A program made the translations under genes and the position numbers. Shown here in pieces: positions 1 to 13,553 of a stretch of DNA of 64,000 bases (the stretch's first letter is position 1; each line of letters begins with the position of its first letter). The stretch is from Takakia lepidozioides (lineage: Eukaryota; Streptophyta; Takakiopsida; Takakiales; Takakiaceae). The DNA lies in NCBI GenBank assembly GCA_030704615.1, contig CM060734.1, positions 20,274,001-20,338,000 on the forward strand, given 5' to 3'. Below the pieces are notes generated by a model that was not told the origin of the DNA, did not search any database, and saw only the letters and a program-made list of their open reading frames with translations.

Positions 1-56
1 TATTTCGTCCGCAGGGATCTTAGTGACGCCGACCGACCGAGGGCGTCCCTTGCCTT

Positions 57-186
57 TTTTCGTTGCAGGAGTAGCTTCCTTGGCTCTAGCTTCCTTGGCT
101 CTTTTCGTTGCAGGAGTAGCTTCCTTGGCTCCAGCTTCCTTGGCTCTCTCTACTCTTTTCATTGCAGGAGTAGCTTCCTACTGCTC
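57..186. repeat. short tandem repeat
   Basis: Three imperfect copies of a unit reading roughly 'ttttcgttgcaggagtagc' followed by one or two copies of 'ttccttggctc'. The open frame across it is only repeat translation. Nothing else was recognised in bases 1-790. Confidence 0.7.
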
Positions 187-791
187 TCAACCAAAATACC
201 ACTACTCACCTTCTCACCCTAAAGTTCCTCTTACCCTAAGCTCCCGTACCCTTGTGATCCGCGAACGCTCCTCCTCCTCGTCAATTGCAAGACCTGTGGA
301 AATTGTTGACTCCGCGCTTCGTTTCCCCTCAGTCAATTCTCCACGTTTGTGGTTAGCCCGCTCTCGCACAAACAGCATCCTACACACAAGCCCGGAAACA
401 GAGAGAAGAAAGAAGAGTCGGAGAGGAGACAGGGCCACACACAGCCTGCTGATGGTGACTCGTGAGAGCTCATCTTCTCGAACTCTCTTAACTCTGCCTG
501 CACGGCCCCCGAGGTATTTTAGGTTTTTTTTTTCCCTGCCCTTTCTTCCCTCTTAATAAAGTTTCCAGGGCCTCTGTCCCTTGTCTATACAAAGAAATAA
601 ATGAAAGTTTTCTCTGCTCTCCAGATTCACTGGACTCTAAAGAAACTTTATCTTTATCTCTTTTCTCTTTTTTTCCATAGTAAGTCTCAAATTAAAAACT
701 TTTTTTAATCAAATTTTTCCAAGACACCTTTTTAATATGATTTAAAGGGCCTCCGTCCCCTTTCGGTTAAAATAAAAAACAAACTTCAACT

Positions 792-1000
792 AGTAAATTG
801 GTCGTTTTCAAAAACTTGCTGGCTAAGTCATTTACTCGATCTTTCCTTAACTTACCAGACATAGGGGTCCTTTTTTGAGGGGGGGCTGATGAGCAAGTAA
901 ATTGGTTGTTTTTAAAGAAAATACTTGCTGGCTAAGTCTTTTACTTGAACTTTCTAGTCCCTTATCAGAATGTAGAAATTAGGGGTCTTTTTGAGATAAG
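792..1000. repeat. two-copy direct repeat of about 100 bp
   Basis: The copies start near 792 and 895. Both read 'agtaaattggt/ttgtt', then 'acttgctggctaagtc', 'tttact' and 'aggggtc..ttttga'. They are diverged by substitutions and small indels. Confidence 0.7.
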
Positions 1001-2343
1001 GAGGAAGAGCATGGAGGGGGAGGAGGCAGTAAGCCACCACGGTACTTATTTCTGAGGGTATTCTTCCCTGGAAGTAAGATCGTGGCATGTAGCCGTCACG
1101 AATACCGAGCAGGGCAGTGCTGGCCGGGAGGGCCATCGGGAGGATTGACTCTTTACTACAGGCCTCCCTGCCATCCGCTTGGTCGTGGTCTTGAGCACAT
1201 ATATATCTGTGGTCTGTAACTCCACCCGCCCATTCGAACCCAACCCAACCCACTTGCCCTCCACTGCTGCTCTTGGGTCTGAACAAGCGCCCGCAATAGG
1301 GGTGTACACAATCTTCGTTTTGGTCTTGACGTAGATCATCGGTAGAAATTAATTGGAAGTGAGAACCATGCATATAAGTGATTCTACCGTAGGTACAAGG
1401 TCATCGCGGTACGCCTTTCGCCATTTGGACTTCGAACTAGGACTAATTACGTGTATGTCTCGATCTTCTACAGTGGGTACAAGATTTTGCATGCAAAAGC
1501 ACTTAAGAGTGGAATTAAAACTTCACAGAGCCTGGTGTAGATATGCTGCCGAGAAGTCAAATGAAATGGTACTTGACAATGTTCGGAAGAGCTTATGGGA
1601 CGAGGAAGAAAGAAACAAGAGAGGGACTACAAGCAGCTCAAAAGCAACTATATAGCTCGAGGGATTGTCTCGGAGTCAACGCTTCATGCAGGTACGCTGC
1701 CAAGCATTTTTTATCATGGAAAGAAAGAATAGGAAGTTTAAGGTCCAGCAATTTGCAGAGCATACAAGGTTACAGTTCTGTAAAGCGAGGGAAAAAGTGA
1801 TTATGTCCGCAAAGAAAGAAAAGGAAGTTTCACACAAGGCATTCAAGGTTACAGCGAAAGTGATTCATCCGCAAAGAAAGAAAAGGAAGTTCAACAGAGC
1901 AATCATGGTTACAGCTCTATGCAAATAGAGAGAGAGAAAGTCATTACTTTTGAAGGAGGCCAAAAGGGTCCGAAGGAGGGGATACTTTCTTTTGTAGCCA
2001 CACACACCCTTCCCGACATTTCTTGGATGGAAGAGAAGGGAAGAGTACAAACTAAAACTGCACGGTCATGATTACTTCACTTCCCAAACTTTTCTGAACT
2101 CATAAGTTCTCTCAAACTGTATGCAAAGTTACAATAAGATCCTAGCCAGTGAGATCACCATATTAATATTGATTCACCGGTCTATTCCAGCCACATACTA
2201 CACTCTGGGCAATTTTTAGCAGAGGAAATCAGCAAAGGGTCCTTGACAATTGGCAAAATATCAATTGCCTACCTTATCAAAGGGATTATGATAACACCAC
2301 TTTTCCTGCCACAACTGAGGGTTGGCTGCTGGTGCGACTGTCT
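1001..2343. other. unassigned region with a degenerate tandem repeat
   Basis: No gene recognised. At 1716-1921 there are about three degenerate copies of a 65-80 bp unit containing 'ccgcaaagaaagaaaaggaagtt' (shown only to mark the unit's core) followed by 'aaggttacag'. The stretch 2051-2343 is the 3' flank of the transporter gene and probably includes its untranslated region. Confidence 0.5.
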
Positions 2344-5307
2344 TCAGGGATTTGTTCCTGAACGAGGTTTACTAATTTTGCCAACATTGAGCTCAGTGGC
2401 CGGGTAACTCCTGTATTTGAACCAGTGAGCTGCCCAGAGGAAGAAGATGAAGTTTAAGAAATTCAGCCCAGCCAGCAACCAGTAGAAGTAGTCCAAGTGG
2501 GCCCGATTCAAGTTGTTTATGAGCCAACTGGTCTTGCTACTAACGACAGACACTATAAAGGTGCTAACATAACTACCTATCGCTGTGGTGGTCCAAAAGA
2601 GAGCTGTTCCTGTAGCCTTCAAACTCTGGGGGGATTGGTCGTAAAAGAATTCGAGCTGGCCTATAATAACAAAGGACTCTGAAAGACCGAATAAACAGTA
2701 TTGTGGGATCAGCCAAAATGCTGAGATGGGGATTGTCAAGTCCGGTCTGTCCAGGAGTCCATATGTGCGGGCGGCGTTCCTTCTCTTGACTTCCACTACG
2801 GCTGATACTGCCATTGTTAGTGCGGCCAAGAAGAGGCCGAACCCTACACGCTGAAGGGAAGTGAGACCCCTCTCGTTGCCTGTGATACGTTTCAACATCC
2901 TCATTACGATGAAGTCGTAGATAGGGATCCATATAAGAAGGATGATGACGCCAAAGACACCGATGGAAGCTGCTGGGATTTCGAAGTGCTTGCCAAGGTG
3001 CCTGTACACAGTTATAAAACCTGACGGTCTTAGTAGGTAAATGCAGCTTAGGGTTCTGCAAGACTGCCAGCTTATATAAAGGGGTCCATTCCAATCAAAC
3101 CACGTGCTGTAGAGATGGCAGATAAAGGTTTGCATGTGAGATGTGTGGTCTACCTCTGTAGCAGCATAACCTAGTGCAGAGAAGATGAAGAAAAGGAAGA
3201 GTCATGATGGCTTCTGTACTGAACTTTACCTTTCCATACTGCGACCCTGCTGCACAGAGAATGTGCCTTGCTGGGCAACCACTGTGGCCGCAAGAATAGA
3301 GGTTGCCCATATTGGCACTAGTCGCACGAGTGTCTTTAGCTCTTCAACCTGATGCACTGTACATAGTCTCCAAGGACTGCTTCCATTGATTGTGTCACCT
3401 CCTTCCTCTATGGCCGCCTTGTCAAGAAATCTGAACACCAGTCATTGGGTAATGATGAGATGTATGTCAAGCTTGCTCAAGCCCACATGCCATGGCCATC
3501 CCCAACTACTTTATAGACGGTGGTGAGCTCGCACTGACAGGGGGAGACTGTGAGAGGTCAATTGTTATTAGTTGGGTGGAGGGAAAGGAAGCATGTCAGA
3601 CAGAGGTTTCTGGAAGGAACCTGCAGAAGGATTATCAGTACTCCTAGATCTTGGTGTAATCCAGTTGAAGAGACAAGGGCAGAATTAGTTCGTCCATATA
3701 ATCTGACAAGACTGTTTCAAAGATAGGAGGAAGATAGCTCACCTAAACTGGTTAGTGTGGGGAAGCTTGTTGTCTACTGTTGCACTCTTTGTTACCGCCT
3801 CCTTGTCATCTGTCTCATGGAGCATTGCAGAATCTGTGGGCAGCGAAAGACTTCTTTTGCGGACTGAAGCCACAAGCACTTGGGCAATTCGGGTGAAAGG
3901 ACTGCCACTGGGGGATACATGTCTATAGAGAGAATAACCTGCAACGAAGGATATGAGAGCCAAAAGCATGGCCACTGCTGGTATCCCAAACCCCCAACCC
4001 CAGCCAACATTGTCTTGTACGTACACAATCACTGTTATTGCACCGAGGATGGACAGACCAACACTGAAATAGTACCAGTTAAAGAAATGCCACATTTGCT
4101 CATTTTCTTTTGGATCTGATTGGTCGAACTGGTCAGCTCCAAAGGCTGCTACACAGGGTCGGATTCCCCCAGTTCCCACAGCTTGAAAGAAAAGAGCAGT
4201 GTATAGGAACCACAACTGGTTAGAGGTAGCCTCCTTGCAGCCGCCATGAATTTCCGCATCGAAAGCACATGCTGTAGGTTTCAGGGATGGGACTATGACT
4301 GACATTGTCAAAAAGACAATTCCCTGCATGTCAACAATGTCCGGAAGGTTACTTTCATGTTATCCACAAAACGCTCTGCAATGAAACTTCAGAGTTGAAA
4401 GGGTGATAAAGAGGGCTAAGAGAGCTGTTCAGAGAGAAAGCCTTTCTATGATTATTTTTATCAGCATGTTTTCAGAGGGGCATTCAGTTCCAAAAACTTG
4501 ACGTAAGACCTTACCAGCATGTTGATTGCTGAAGCGATGGCTATGGTTTTGAAGCGCCCCAGATATGCATCAGCAATGTAGGCACCTACTAGCGGGGTCA
4601 GGCCAGACGTTCCACTAAAATTATTGATAATGTTGGCAGCCTTCACAGTGGGTAGATGCATCTCCGACACCAAAAATGTCACCAGATTGAATGTCAGCCC
4701 AAATCCTGCAAGTCTTTCACATAGCTCGGTGGCTGAAAGGAGTCAAGACAAGGAAAGTCCGTCAGCAAATCAATGGCTTCATGCTAATTCGTAATCAAGC
4801 ATTCTAATGCAGTTTGTTGCCATGTAGAGCTGCCTCACCGAAGAGAGTCCTTCGCGGATCTAGCCTATGCAAACTTCGAAAGGATTGAAGGAAAGATTCA
4901 GAGCCCTACATGCAGAAAACTCAGACTAACAGATCCTCAAGAATGTCTTCAAAACAAGAAATTGGAGGAATGGTGGAAGTAGGGACAGTGCTATCAAATC
5001 GAATGAAACACAAAATGCAGCTTTCCAATTTATTTGCAGATACCTATGACATCTGGTGGAAATAAATGACTGGAATACCAGTTGAACCTCCACTATTTCT
5101 CAGCTACTGCATCTCAAACTGCCCTTGGACCTTGAAATTGCGGAGGTAGGCCGGGGAAAGGAACTCACCGAAAATGAAGGGAGTAGTCTTCCAGCCACCG
5201 TCCTTGCGCCTTCGAGTGGCAAAGTTCTTTGAATCGGCCAAAGCACCAGCATTAACCGTGCCCTCATTGTTGTTTGGATGATCCTCATTTCCCTCACTTT
5301 CTTGAAC
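2344..5307 (-). CDS. NRT1/PTR family (NPF) proton-coupled transporter, five visible exons
   Basis: This encodes a major-facilitator transporter of the plant NPF family, whose members move nitrate, peptides, hormones or glucosinolates with protons across membranes. Exons, in coding order, lie at 5169-5307, 4515-4732, 3743-4323, 3230-3430 and 2344-3001. Every junction uses GT..AG and the phases join cleanly (1, 0, 2, 2). The 218-bp second visible exon has the size I recall as typical for this family. The product visible is about 598 residues. The proton-coupling ExxER motif reads ELCER at the start of the 4515-4732 exon. Other family signatures are GTGGIRPCVAAFGADQF, FNWYYFSVG, TFSVQQGRSM and EFFYDQSPQSLKATGTALFW near the last helices. 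The stop is TGA at 2344-2346. The 5169-5307 exon begins at an AG acceptor and has no in-frame ATG, so the start codon lies in an upstream exon. The frame is intact throughout. The substrate cannot be told from sequence. Confidence 0.9.
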
Positions 5308-6205
5308 CTGAATCGATCATAGCCAGCGACCCACAACGCTTAAAAATGCCCGTCCCCAAATGTTGCAGTATCTAACTGGACCCTGGCCGTCAAACTCAAT
5401 TGCCGAGCATGTGCTTGTGCAAGATCTCCACGCTCGGATTATGTAATCGTTAGACACAAATTTGTCTGTAGTTACAAAGAGTACAATCGAATGCTAGAAA
5501 CAATATTAGCAAAACTTGGAAGTGTCAATCCTCTGTCTCAATGTTGCTTTCGATTTGGAGGGAGTCTACCCACCAACCCCTCATTCCTACCAACGTCCTG
5601 GACTGGTTGGCACGCGGTAAGTAGTAACAGGGAAGTGACCCACAGGCGCTTTCCCGGGCACATTGTTTGATTGCAAGAGTTTGCCGCCATACCCACAAGG
5701 GGTGTACGGGAGTGAGCCACGAACTCCTTGCTTGTGGTAGTTGGGTTGCATTGATTCAGAATAACGCGAACATTACACATATCAGACAGAAGAGGACAGG
5801 CGTACGAGACATGCGGTAGAGATTGCAACAATGAACTCCCCACATAGGATGAAGACACAAACGTTCAAGAGGAAGGGACGTGGAGAAAGAGGAAGAGAAT
5901 GTTGGAACTTCGTACGGTATAGCACGAATTCATTCGAGCAAAGAAATATACTGGGTTTGGGTTGGGAGGGAGGAACAGCTGTTAGAGTTCATTTTTTCGG
6001 TAGAGGCGTCGAATTTCGAGACCCAGGTTCAAAAAGTCCTAGCAGAATGGTCGATGGTCGAGAAGTAAAAGTGAGAAGCGTAATATGTCACGAAAGTGTC
6101 CAGTCGCAAAAGGAGAGACACATTGATAGAAAAAGTGTTACTTTTCAGAGAAACAAAAAGAAACAACACAACGACCACATGGGACTGGGATGAGAAGAAG
6201 ATTAC
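5308..6205. other. upstream intron or promoter region of the NPF gene
   Basis: No convincing coding segment is visible. If the candidate first exon is right, this is its first intron. If it is wrong, this contains the true first exon and promoter. Confidence 0.4.
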
Positions 6206-6283
6206 CTGCTTTGATTCCAGGAAGCAACTTGAGATAGGAAGTCTCCATCCCCAACATTTGGCCACTGCCGGTGCAATCCTCAT
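6206..6283 (-). CDS. candidate first coding exon of the NPF transporter
   Basis: An ATG at 6281-6283 (minus strand) opens a 26-codon exon ending CAG|GTAAT at 6206/6205. It ends in phase 0, which matches the phase-0 acceptor of the 5169-5307 exon, giving an intron of about 900 bp. A CT-rich microsatellite lies just upstream on the coding strand, common in plant 5' UTRs. The N-terminus of NPF proteins is poorly conserved, so homology cannot confirm this. Confidence 0.35.
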
Positions 6284-6394
6284 TTTATCCGAACTCTGTA
6301 CCACAGCTCGACCACAATCGAAACAGCGCCTCCACTGCCACCCCAGTGCCGTGCACAGATAGTACCAGGCAGAACTTCGCTTTTCCTCCGTTAC

Positions 6395-6420
6395 CGAGAG
6401 AGAGAGAGAGAGTGAGAGAG
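6395..6420. repeat. GA/CT microsatellite
   Basis: A run of GA dinucleotides with one interruption. On the minus strand it is CT-rich and lies about 110 bp upstream of the candidate NPF start codon. Confidence 0.85.
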
Positions 6421-6423
6421 TCT

Positions 6424-9400
6424 ATGTGTAGAGTTTCAGAGCCTCCCGAAGGAATTTCCCCAGAGAACTAAGCAGAGCACACGCCATTCCAATCAGCATT
6501 GATGCGTGATGAGATTCTCTACATCTACAAAAAGGGATATCTCAGGAAGATACTGAATCTGACGCCTCTGGAAAGAGATAGATAGGGAAATGTTCCAGTA
6601 ACTGCAAGGTCTGCAGACTTTCGCTATTCTGATCAGCTTAGAAATGTCAATGAGGCTTTTGTAAAGAGAGTTCGGGCTTATCTCACTCGGAGCTTGTACT
6701 TTAGAACCAGCGAGAACAGAGTAAGGAAGTGCTGCTACCTGCACAACACTCTTAGTAGCTGACTTACGCCATTGTGATCAGTTTTCATATAGTAATGAAA
6801 CACTACAAAGGGAGAAGGGTTATCCCATGTCGAACTCGAATGCAGTCTTCGGACACACATACAAGAAAGCTACCACGTGCAAATGAAGGTAGAGAAACAC
6901 ACTGCGAGATAATTGCACTACACTGTGGAGACAGACAGTGCACATTTATGGGTTCTCTCCCTTCCTGATTTATGGGCCACTACCCACCTCCAATCGCCTG
7001 TACAAGAGCCAGTCCCCACCGGCACGCGGCGGTAGACCTGACCACACGCGTGAAAATACTAAACCATTACACCTGTAGATTGCTAGCTCCAAGCACTTCT
7101 TCTTGGAACTGGGGTAACATATATGAGATTTACAAAGAATTTCAGCTGTGTTGTGGGGTTGTGTAATAAGCTCACGTCAGTCTGGCAATCTAGCCACTGA
7201 TTATTTCCGTAGGAAAAAAAAAATTGGTGGTTTATAAATTAGCTCCTCACGGACACCCATGTGCAGAACTGGGAATTGCACAATCCTACGTTTTCAGAAA
7301 CACAAGAGATAACAGCCGAAGTTGAGATTCTGCACATGTATTAAGTTAGGCTTAGATCAGGCTTCCCTTCCTAGTTAGTGAGAGATCAGTCTTTCCTTCC
7401 AATTTGTCCCTCCCTGATCACACAGCACTGCATTGGCGAGGACAGTTTTGAGGTGTAAATGTAATTGGGTGTCTTTGTACTGGGCATTAACTGCACAACT
7501 CCATCCATTCCCTGCCTGGAACTTGCAAGTTTGCTACCTCTCATCATCTGCACCTCGTGCTTCTTCAATCCTCCTGGCTCATGGGCTATCCTCTTTTCAC
7601 CACGAACACACATTCGTTCAATACCTAGAGTGCGAATTCTTTTGGATGCTCACTTATACAATATGATTTCCTTCATTTCTTTCATTTTCGAACTGGCTGT
7701 ACGACAAATTGCAGCGTTTGGGTCAGAGTTTGCTCCGAATGAGACGGTTCAGGGATGCAAGCAGTAATGGAGCTGGGTCCCATGATCCATCAAGTGTTAC
7801 ATACGTGGGTAGCTCTGTGGTGTGGAAATATGTATCCAGATTCCGGATGTGGGTGTCCCAATTATTATGAAGGTTTCTGCATATCGATGTGTCCGTGTGA
7901 GCCTACTACAACCAATCAAGCAGTATTTAGAAGAAACAATTAATATTGGCTATGGGGAACATGATATATAGTCCTGAGATTTATTTGGTACTAAGACTTG
8001 TGTGATGTTTTGTTAGTTTATTTTAAAGAAAGAGAAACACTGGGATTAGACTATTATACCACACCTGCCAAGGGAGCAGGACAGTGGGTGGACTATCCAA
8101 CTTTGGTGGTTCTATCTTTCGTTTAGTAGACTAAGTACATTTCTTCATCCACTATTGAATGGGAGAGTGGAGAGTAAAGGGAGAGTGCGGTTGCCCTGCC
8201 TAATGTTAACTTACTGTTTGGGGCAACAACAGTAAAGACCCTGAGATGTTAGGTGCAGTATACTTGGTCAGAGTTGAATTTGCACTCCTGCCCTGCAATG
8301 TGCTCAGAAATGTAAGTGCACAAATGATCACAACTATACACTGCACCTCTAATCGTTGAAACTTGAGCCTACCTTAGCCGTGGCGCAATCGCTTTCTATG
8401 AGAGTAAAGTTCGGCAGGCTTTGTAGTGGACCAATGCCTATGTTGTGGAATGAATGAAACCTTCAGCCTTACAATCTTCATGTTCTGGGTCATGGTGGTT
8501 TGACACGGTTGTTGGGTGGTGAAGTTAAATCGTTAAATCCTTGCGAAGAAGGGTTTTTTGGGTAAGACTATCTCTTTCTTATTATTATGGCAGTTTCCAA
8601 ACTGCAACCTCAAATCAAATGCTTTTCACAATCAGAGGTTGGGCGTCCGTTCGTTTTGGCTGCAACGCGCAGCTGTCACCGCAAAGTGTGTTGGTTGCCG
8701 CGGCGGTACAGGGCTTCGTCCCGAGTAGGCCTGTCGTATAGTGAAAAGGAACGCTGTTTTCCCTGCGATTTTGCTCTCGTGTGAACAGCGTAGAAGTCCC
8801 TACGAAAAGCTTGGAGTAGGTATATAAATTTCTATCATGTGCCGGGGCCCGGAAGAGGCCGTACAGGGTAAGTTGGTAGATGTAATATTCATGCAGTGGG
8901 CAAGGTGTACTAGTTATGGGAACTAGCAGCTAAGTTACTGCTTGGGGGTTAGGTGCCTCAGTTCCTAGGACACTGTGATGAGTAAAAGGAAATCTGTTAG
9001 ATATGGTGAGCATGTTATTTAATTTGCCTGTATCTGACTCATGTTGACTTGCTGTATCCACGTTTAAGTGATTGCAGTGAATACCATCCAATTGGTCAAA
9101 CCACCCACATGCTTCAGTGCCCAGATATATTTCTTTTCATACGAGTTCCTGAAATGGAATCCCCATACTGACAACTCGGCGGCATCAAATGTTTCCTTAG
9201 GGCCTATTGATTCGATCCAGCCCTTTTTTTCATTTTTGCCTTGGCGTGGATGTGGCGAAATATTTTTGGGACTGAGTGCAGAGGTGGCGACAAGTACATA
9301 CTACAATGTCCACCTAGAATCCACCTCGCTACAAGTATGCAACATACTGTGCAATATGGCGATCAGACGGTGCAATATGGCAATATGGTTACGCTGCAAT

Positions 9401-12400
9401 ATGGCTACATATATATGTGCAACATGGTTACTGGCTGGAGCTCAGACGGTGGTGATAGGTGCAGGTGGCGAAATCGTGCTGACCCCTGGTGCGATGGGGC
9501 GCCAGCCCTTGGATTTAGGGCGCCATGCTCCCTAGTTCCCAGGCGAAAAGGGTGGGTTCCCCAGGTGCTTTCACCAGCTCGTAGGGCTCGTAGGCCCCCG
9601 CCCCGTTTGGGCGATATTTTTTATTTTTGCCCCTGTTTTTTGTATAGCGGTGTTGAGGGCCCACATTTTTTGGTGCTTTTAGGCTTTTTTTCGCCTAAAA
9701 AGGAGGGGCTGATTCGATCTGAAAGTATAGAACTATGCTCCAAGTGGGCCTGGGAGTGGATCATGGACAATTTATAACTGCATGCGCTTATAATCAGACT
9801 TGTAGCTACTAATAAGCGCAGCAAAACTGTTCTGCGTGCACCACCGTTTTTTTTGGGGGAGTGCTTTTGCCGGGACGTGGCTATGTAAGGACAAGTTCAA
9901 TTATACCCCACCCACTCCGTCCCTCACAACTTTCTGCACTCTGGTCGGCCCAATCCCAGAAAACCAACAGAAGTCTGAGGGATCCTCCTTCTCTCAGCCA
10001 GCCATCTTTCCCATTTGAAGCAATAACTTCCCTCTCTCACTGGAGGACACAACAAGCACAAGTGTAAGGGCGTCCAAATGCACTTGCCACTGCTGAATTG
10101 CCCACTCCCGGCAGTCAAATACTAGGCCTCGGGAGTAGCAAAAAACTAAGGATTTTATTTGAAAAAGAAGGCCAAACTTGAAAGCCCATCCATTGTTGGG
10201 AACCCGGTTTTTCGAACCAACAAGAAAGCCTAGTTATATCTGAGTGTGGGCGAAATTACCACTTGTCCGAAGGAAGGCGGGAGTAGAATTTTCTTAACAC
10301 TACACTTGACATTTGTCTTTGTAAAATAAGAAGATTGCCAACAAATCTCAGTCGGGCCTCTGGTCCCTTTTCCCAAACAAAAAGGAAAAAGAAGAGAGAT
10401 GATGCCAGCCACCCCCTTTGGGAGGTGGGTTCTATCGTTCTATCACTTAAAAGAACACTTGTTCAGGATTGACTGTATGAAAAAAAATGCCCTCGAAGGA
10501 GCGATGCCGTTGCCTGCAGTCTAATTTCTAGCTGAGATGGAATCGAGAGCCGAAGGAAAACATGAGAAATTGAGAATCGCAGGGTGCCTGTATTGGGTGT
10601 GCGCGTGTGCCCTGCTTTAAGGCCACCTTGTGTCAGAAACAGACGGTACAGTGTACACTGATGCAGCCCCAATGAAGGCTCACGCCTCCCACAGCGGCGC
10701 CTCCCTACCTTCGTACAACGCCATTCTTTTGTTGTCTATTGCTCCGTAAGTTGCCTTGTACCTTCCAGACCTCATGGGCGGTGACAATAACTGACATTCA
10801 TCCCCGATATTAGCCGGATACTCCGTTTGCAGCAAGTTTGGGGATCATCAAGCTTACGGCTCATTGAATCTTGGAGGTGGTAAGTACACTATGCATGCAA
10901 AGGATGCTAACCTCCCATAAGCAGCCCGGATTACAAGTGTTCTGTCTAGTTGCTGATTTCGGATGGACGTTTGCTCTTATACCTGTAGGCTGTGATCATG
11001 CTGCATTCTGTGTTACTGTGTAATGTGTCATATTTGTGCCATTGCACCAGGGCTACCTACAGTAATACAAGCAACCATTTCGTCTGTGCGCTGCATGTTT
11101 TTTTTTCTTACACGAGTTTGTGCACTCAGTGTCGGTAAGTCTCCTGTTGGGGCCTGTCCAAGCGTGTCACACAGTGAGTCGAGAGAGCTCAATTTCTTAG
11201 AGTCACTTGAATGATTTTGAATACCTATGAAGAACTCCAAGGCTCAAGCCTACCTAGATCAGGAGATTGGCTCAAGATCCTATGGCACCCACGATCCGCA
11301 ATACCGTACTACAAATAACTTCACGTCAGGGCGCCTAATCATCATTAGCATTATTCCCACATTCTTACATACAGTGCTCATGGCGCATGGGTGCGAAACT
11401 TCCCTTGTTCTGGCGGCTGCCAGTGCCAGAAAAAGGCCTACTGACACCAGCGGCGATCCTTTTGCTAACTCCAATAAAAAGAAGTTTCTATATCAACGTG
11501 GTCCTCCAGTTGCCTCGTAGCCGAACTTCGAAGTTGGTGTTCAACAATGGCCCCTCCAGAGTTCATCCACATTGACAGATCCGTTCTTGGATTATGCTCC
11601 TCCGTTCACGAATCACAGCAACTTGTCCTGCAGTTCTTTGTCAGCTATGCATCATCTTGCTACGGAACTCTACTAAATGGCTGACGTTGTCACTGAGAGC
11701 AGCAGTAAGTAACTTGCTTTCACAGGCCACAGACGGTGTTAACTAACTGCTGCAAAAGGCTGTGGAGCAGAAGTGCTGCCAAGCCCATGATTTGCATCAT
11801 TCAAGTGCCAGTCAAAGATGTCAGGTTGTGCCTCTATATCCACATTCCACATATACCTCCCCTCTCAAGAGTGACGGATATAGGAGTGACACGGAACGGG
11901 GTGACAGTTGAAGTGGGCCATTAGCGGCCACCGGGGTGACACGAAAGGGAGTGTCACTCCCTGACACCAAGTACAAAGAAGAAGAGACACCAATAGTGGA
12001 GTGACATGGAATAGGGTGACATCACCGGAGTGATACAGATGAGGGGTGACATGGCAATCCCACAAGAATGCAACCCTGCACCTCATAGCTACCATTGCCG
12101 TACCACACGGCTACACATAAAATATTTACTAGTGAGGTAAGAACGGGTGGGCCGGATTTGAGCCAAAGTAGCGGACGCTTGTGAGACTTGCATGGGAAAA
12201 AAAGAAAAAAGAGGAAAAAAAATCTATCCTTTTCCACGGCGCGGCTTCTGAAGCACACTTTTCTTTCTTTGGGAATTTGGGAAATCAGCAAACATAATCT
12301 TCAATTTGGCTTTTCTTAGTTATTTATACCCGGGTTGTTAGCCGGTTGGTATTACCAAGGGAATAACGGTCCCGTTGATAGTTTATACTAGGTGAACCGT

Positions 12401-12697
12401 TCGCAAATAAGAATTATGATACCGTAGTTCCCCTGCATGTTTGCGGTTTTAGTGGGGCCAAGAGAAAGCCCTTCCTCTCAGGCCGGCGGGCCCGACCCTG
12501 TCAAGCGGTGGGTCTTCGCCGCCACACGTGTCAACCTCCCAAAACCACCACCACCTTGACACTTGTACACTACATACCCGTAACAAGTTTCCCAATTTTT
12601 TGCCTTCGTATTTTGGGGATGTTATAGTAGAATTTCCCGACTCTCAGACCTTAGAGGGAATTCCCCCATATCCTCCATAAGATAACATCATGCGCAT
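6424..12697. other. unassigned intergenic region
   Basis: I found no recognisable protein family, RNA gene or intact transposon here. Open frames are short and show no familiar motifs. Local structure includes 'caatatgg' repeats at about 9350-9430, and a cluster of 'ggagtgacaygga' and 'ggggtgaca' repeats at about 11868-12050. Confidence 0.5.
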
Positions 12698-12884
12698 ACC
12701 AGCTGGTAGCTCAGCTGGTCAGTGCACAATGTGTCGCCTTGGTGGTTCGGGGTTCAAACCTGCTGCCCTGCCCCCTGTGTGGATTGTTCATGGCGTTCTA
12801 TCTTGATGTTGTTCGTCCTTTGTCCCTCCATGGCCCCATAAATGAAAGGGGGTTAATTCAAATAAAAATAAAAATAAAACAATC
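12698..12884 (+). repeat. tRNA-derived SINE, copy 1
   Basis: The head is tRNA-like: a box A-like 'tagctcagctggtcagtgc' near 12707 and a box B-like 'ggttcaaacc' at 12751-12760, about 40 bp apart as in tRNA promoters. It ends in an A-rich tail of 'aaataaaaataaaaataaaa'. The head is close to the copy at 13554, showing a repeated family. It would be transcribed by RNA polymerase III and mobilised by a LINE. Confidence 0.75.
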
Positions 12885-13049
12885 ACGTGGGAAAAATGTG
12901 ATATTATCTATATTAAATAGTAGATGGTCCTGCGGTTTTCTGTCCAAATATAAACAGTTTAAAAAGCTACAAAAAAAGTTGCAACACAATACATTAGCAA
13001 AAGTAGAGAAGCACAGCCAAAGAGATATATCTATGTTGTATATAAGACA

Positions 13050-13230
13050 ACCAGCATGTAGCCCAGTGGTAATGGGCACATACCACATTGGATGTGGTTG
13101 TGGGTTCAAACCACTGTCTGGTGTGTCATGAAGGTGTCCACCTTCCCAGTGGAAGGCAGTAGTCCTTCGGGGTAAGTGACACCATAAGTTATGCCCCCTT
13201 GGGGAGGCGTCATACTTTTTTTTTTTTATC
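13050..13230 (+). repeat. tRNA-derived SINE, second subfamily
   Basis: Box A-like 'tagcccagtggtaatgggc' and box B 'gggttcaaacc' (13102-13112) lie at tRNA spacing. The body differs from the other two SINEs here, and the unit ends in a run of T at about 13214-13228. Confidence 0.6.
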
Positions 13231-13553
13231 ACATACAACAAAATCCTTGAAGAGAACCTCAAACTACCCCCTACGCATTCCACCCCCTACGCATTTCACC
13301 CCCTACATACCATACATTTTACAACTATCACTCCGGAGGTTGGGTAGCGAGTGAGCATGCTCACGCCCGCATGAGCACAAGCGAATATACCGCATATTCC
13401 TAAGATGCCTTTCGAATACTCTTCAGCCAAACGAAAAATTGAGAAACTGAAAAATTTGCGAAACTAATTTTAACTGCTCACATAGGCCCTCACAGCAACA
13501 CTTAAGAAACAAGTAACCCCTATAAATGATGAACACATTTAAATTTTTTGCAC

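Noticed and set aside
23-556. 177-codon open frame at the window start
   Set aside because: Low complexity and repeat-derived; no recognised domain and an overlapping frame on the other strand.
9068-9777. Two overlapping open frames of 155 and 178 codons
   Set aside because: They overlap in different frames, contain 'caatatgg' repeats and no familiar motifs; coding capacity is not supported.
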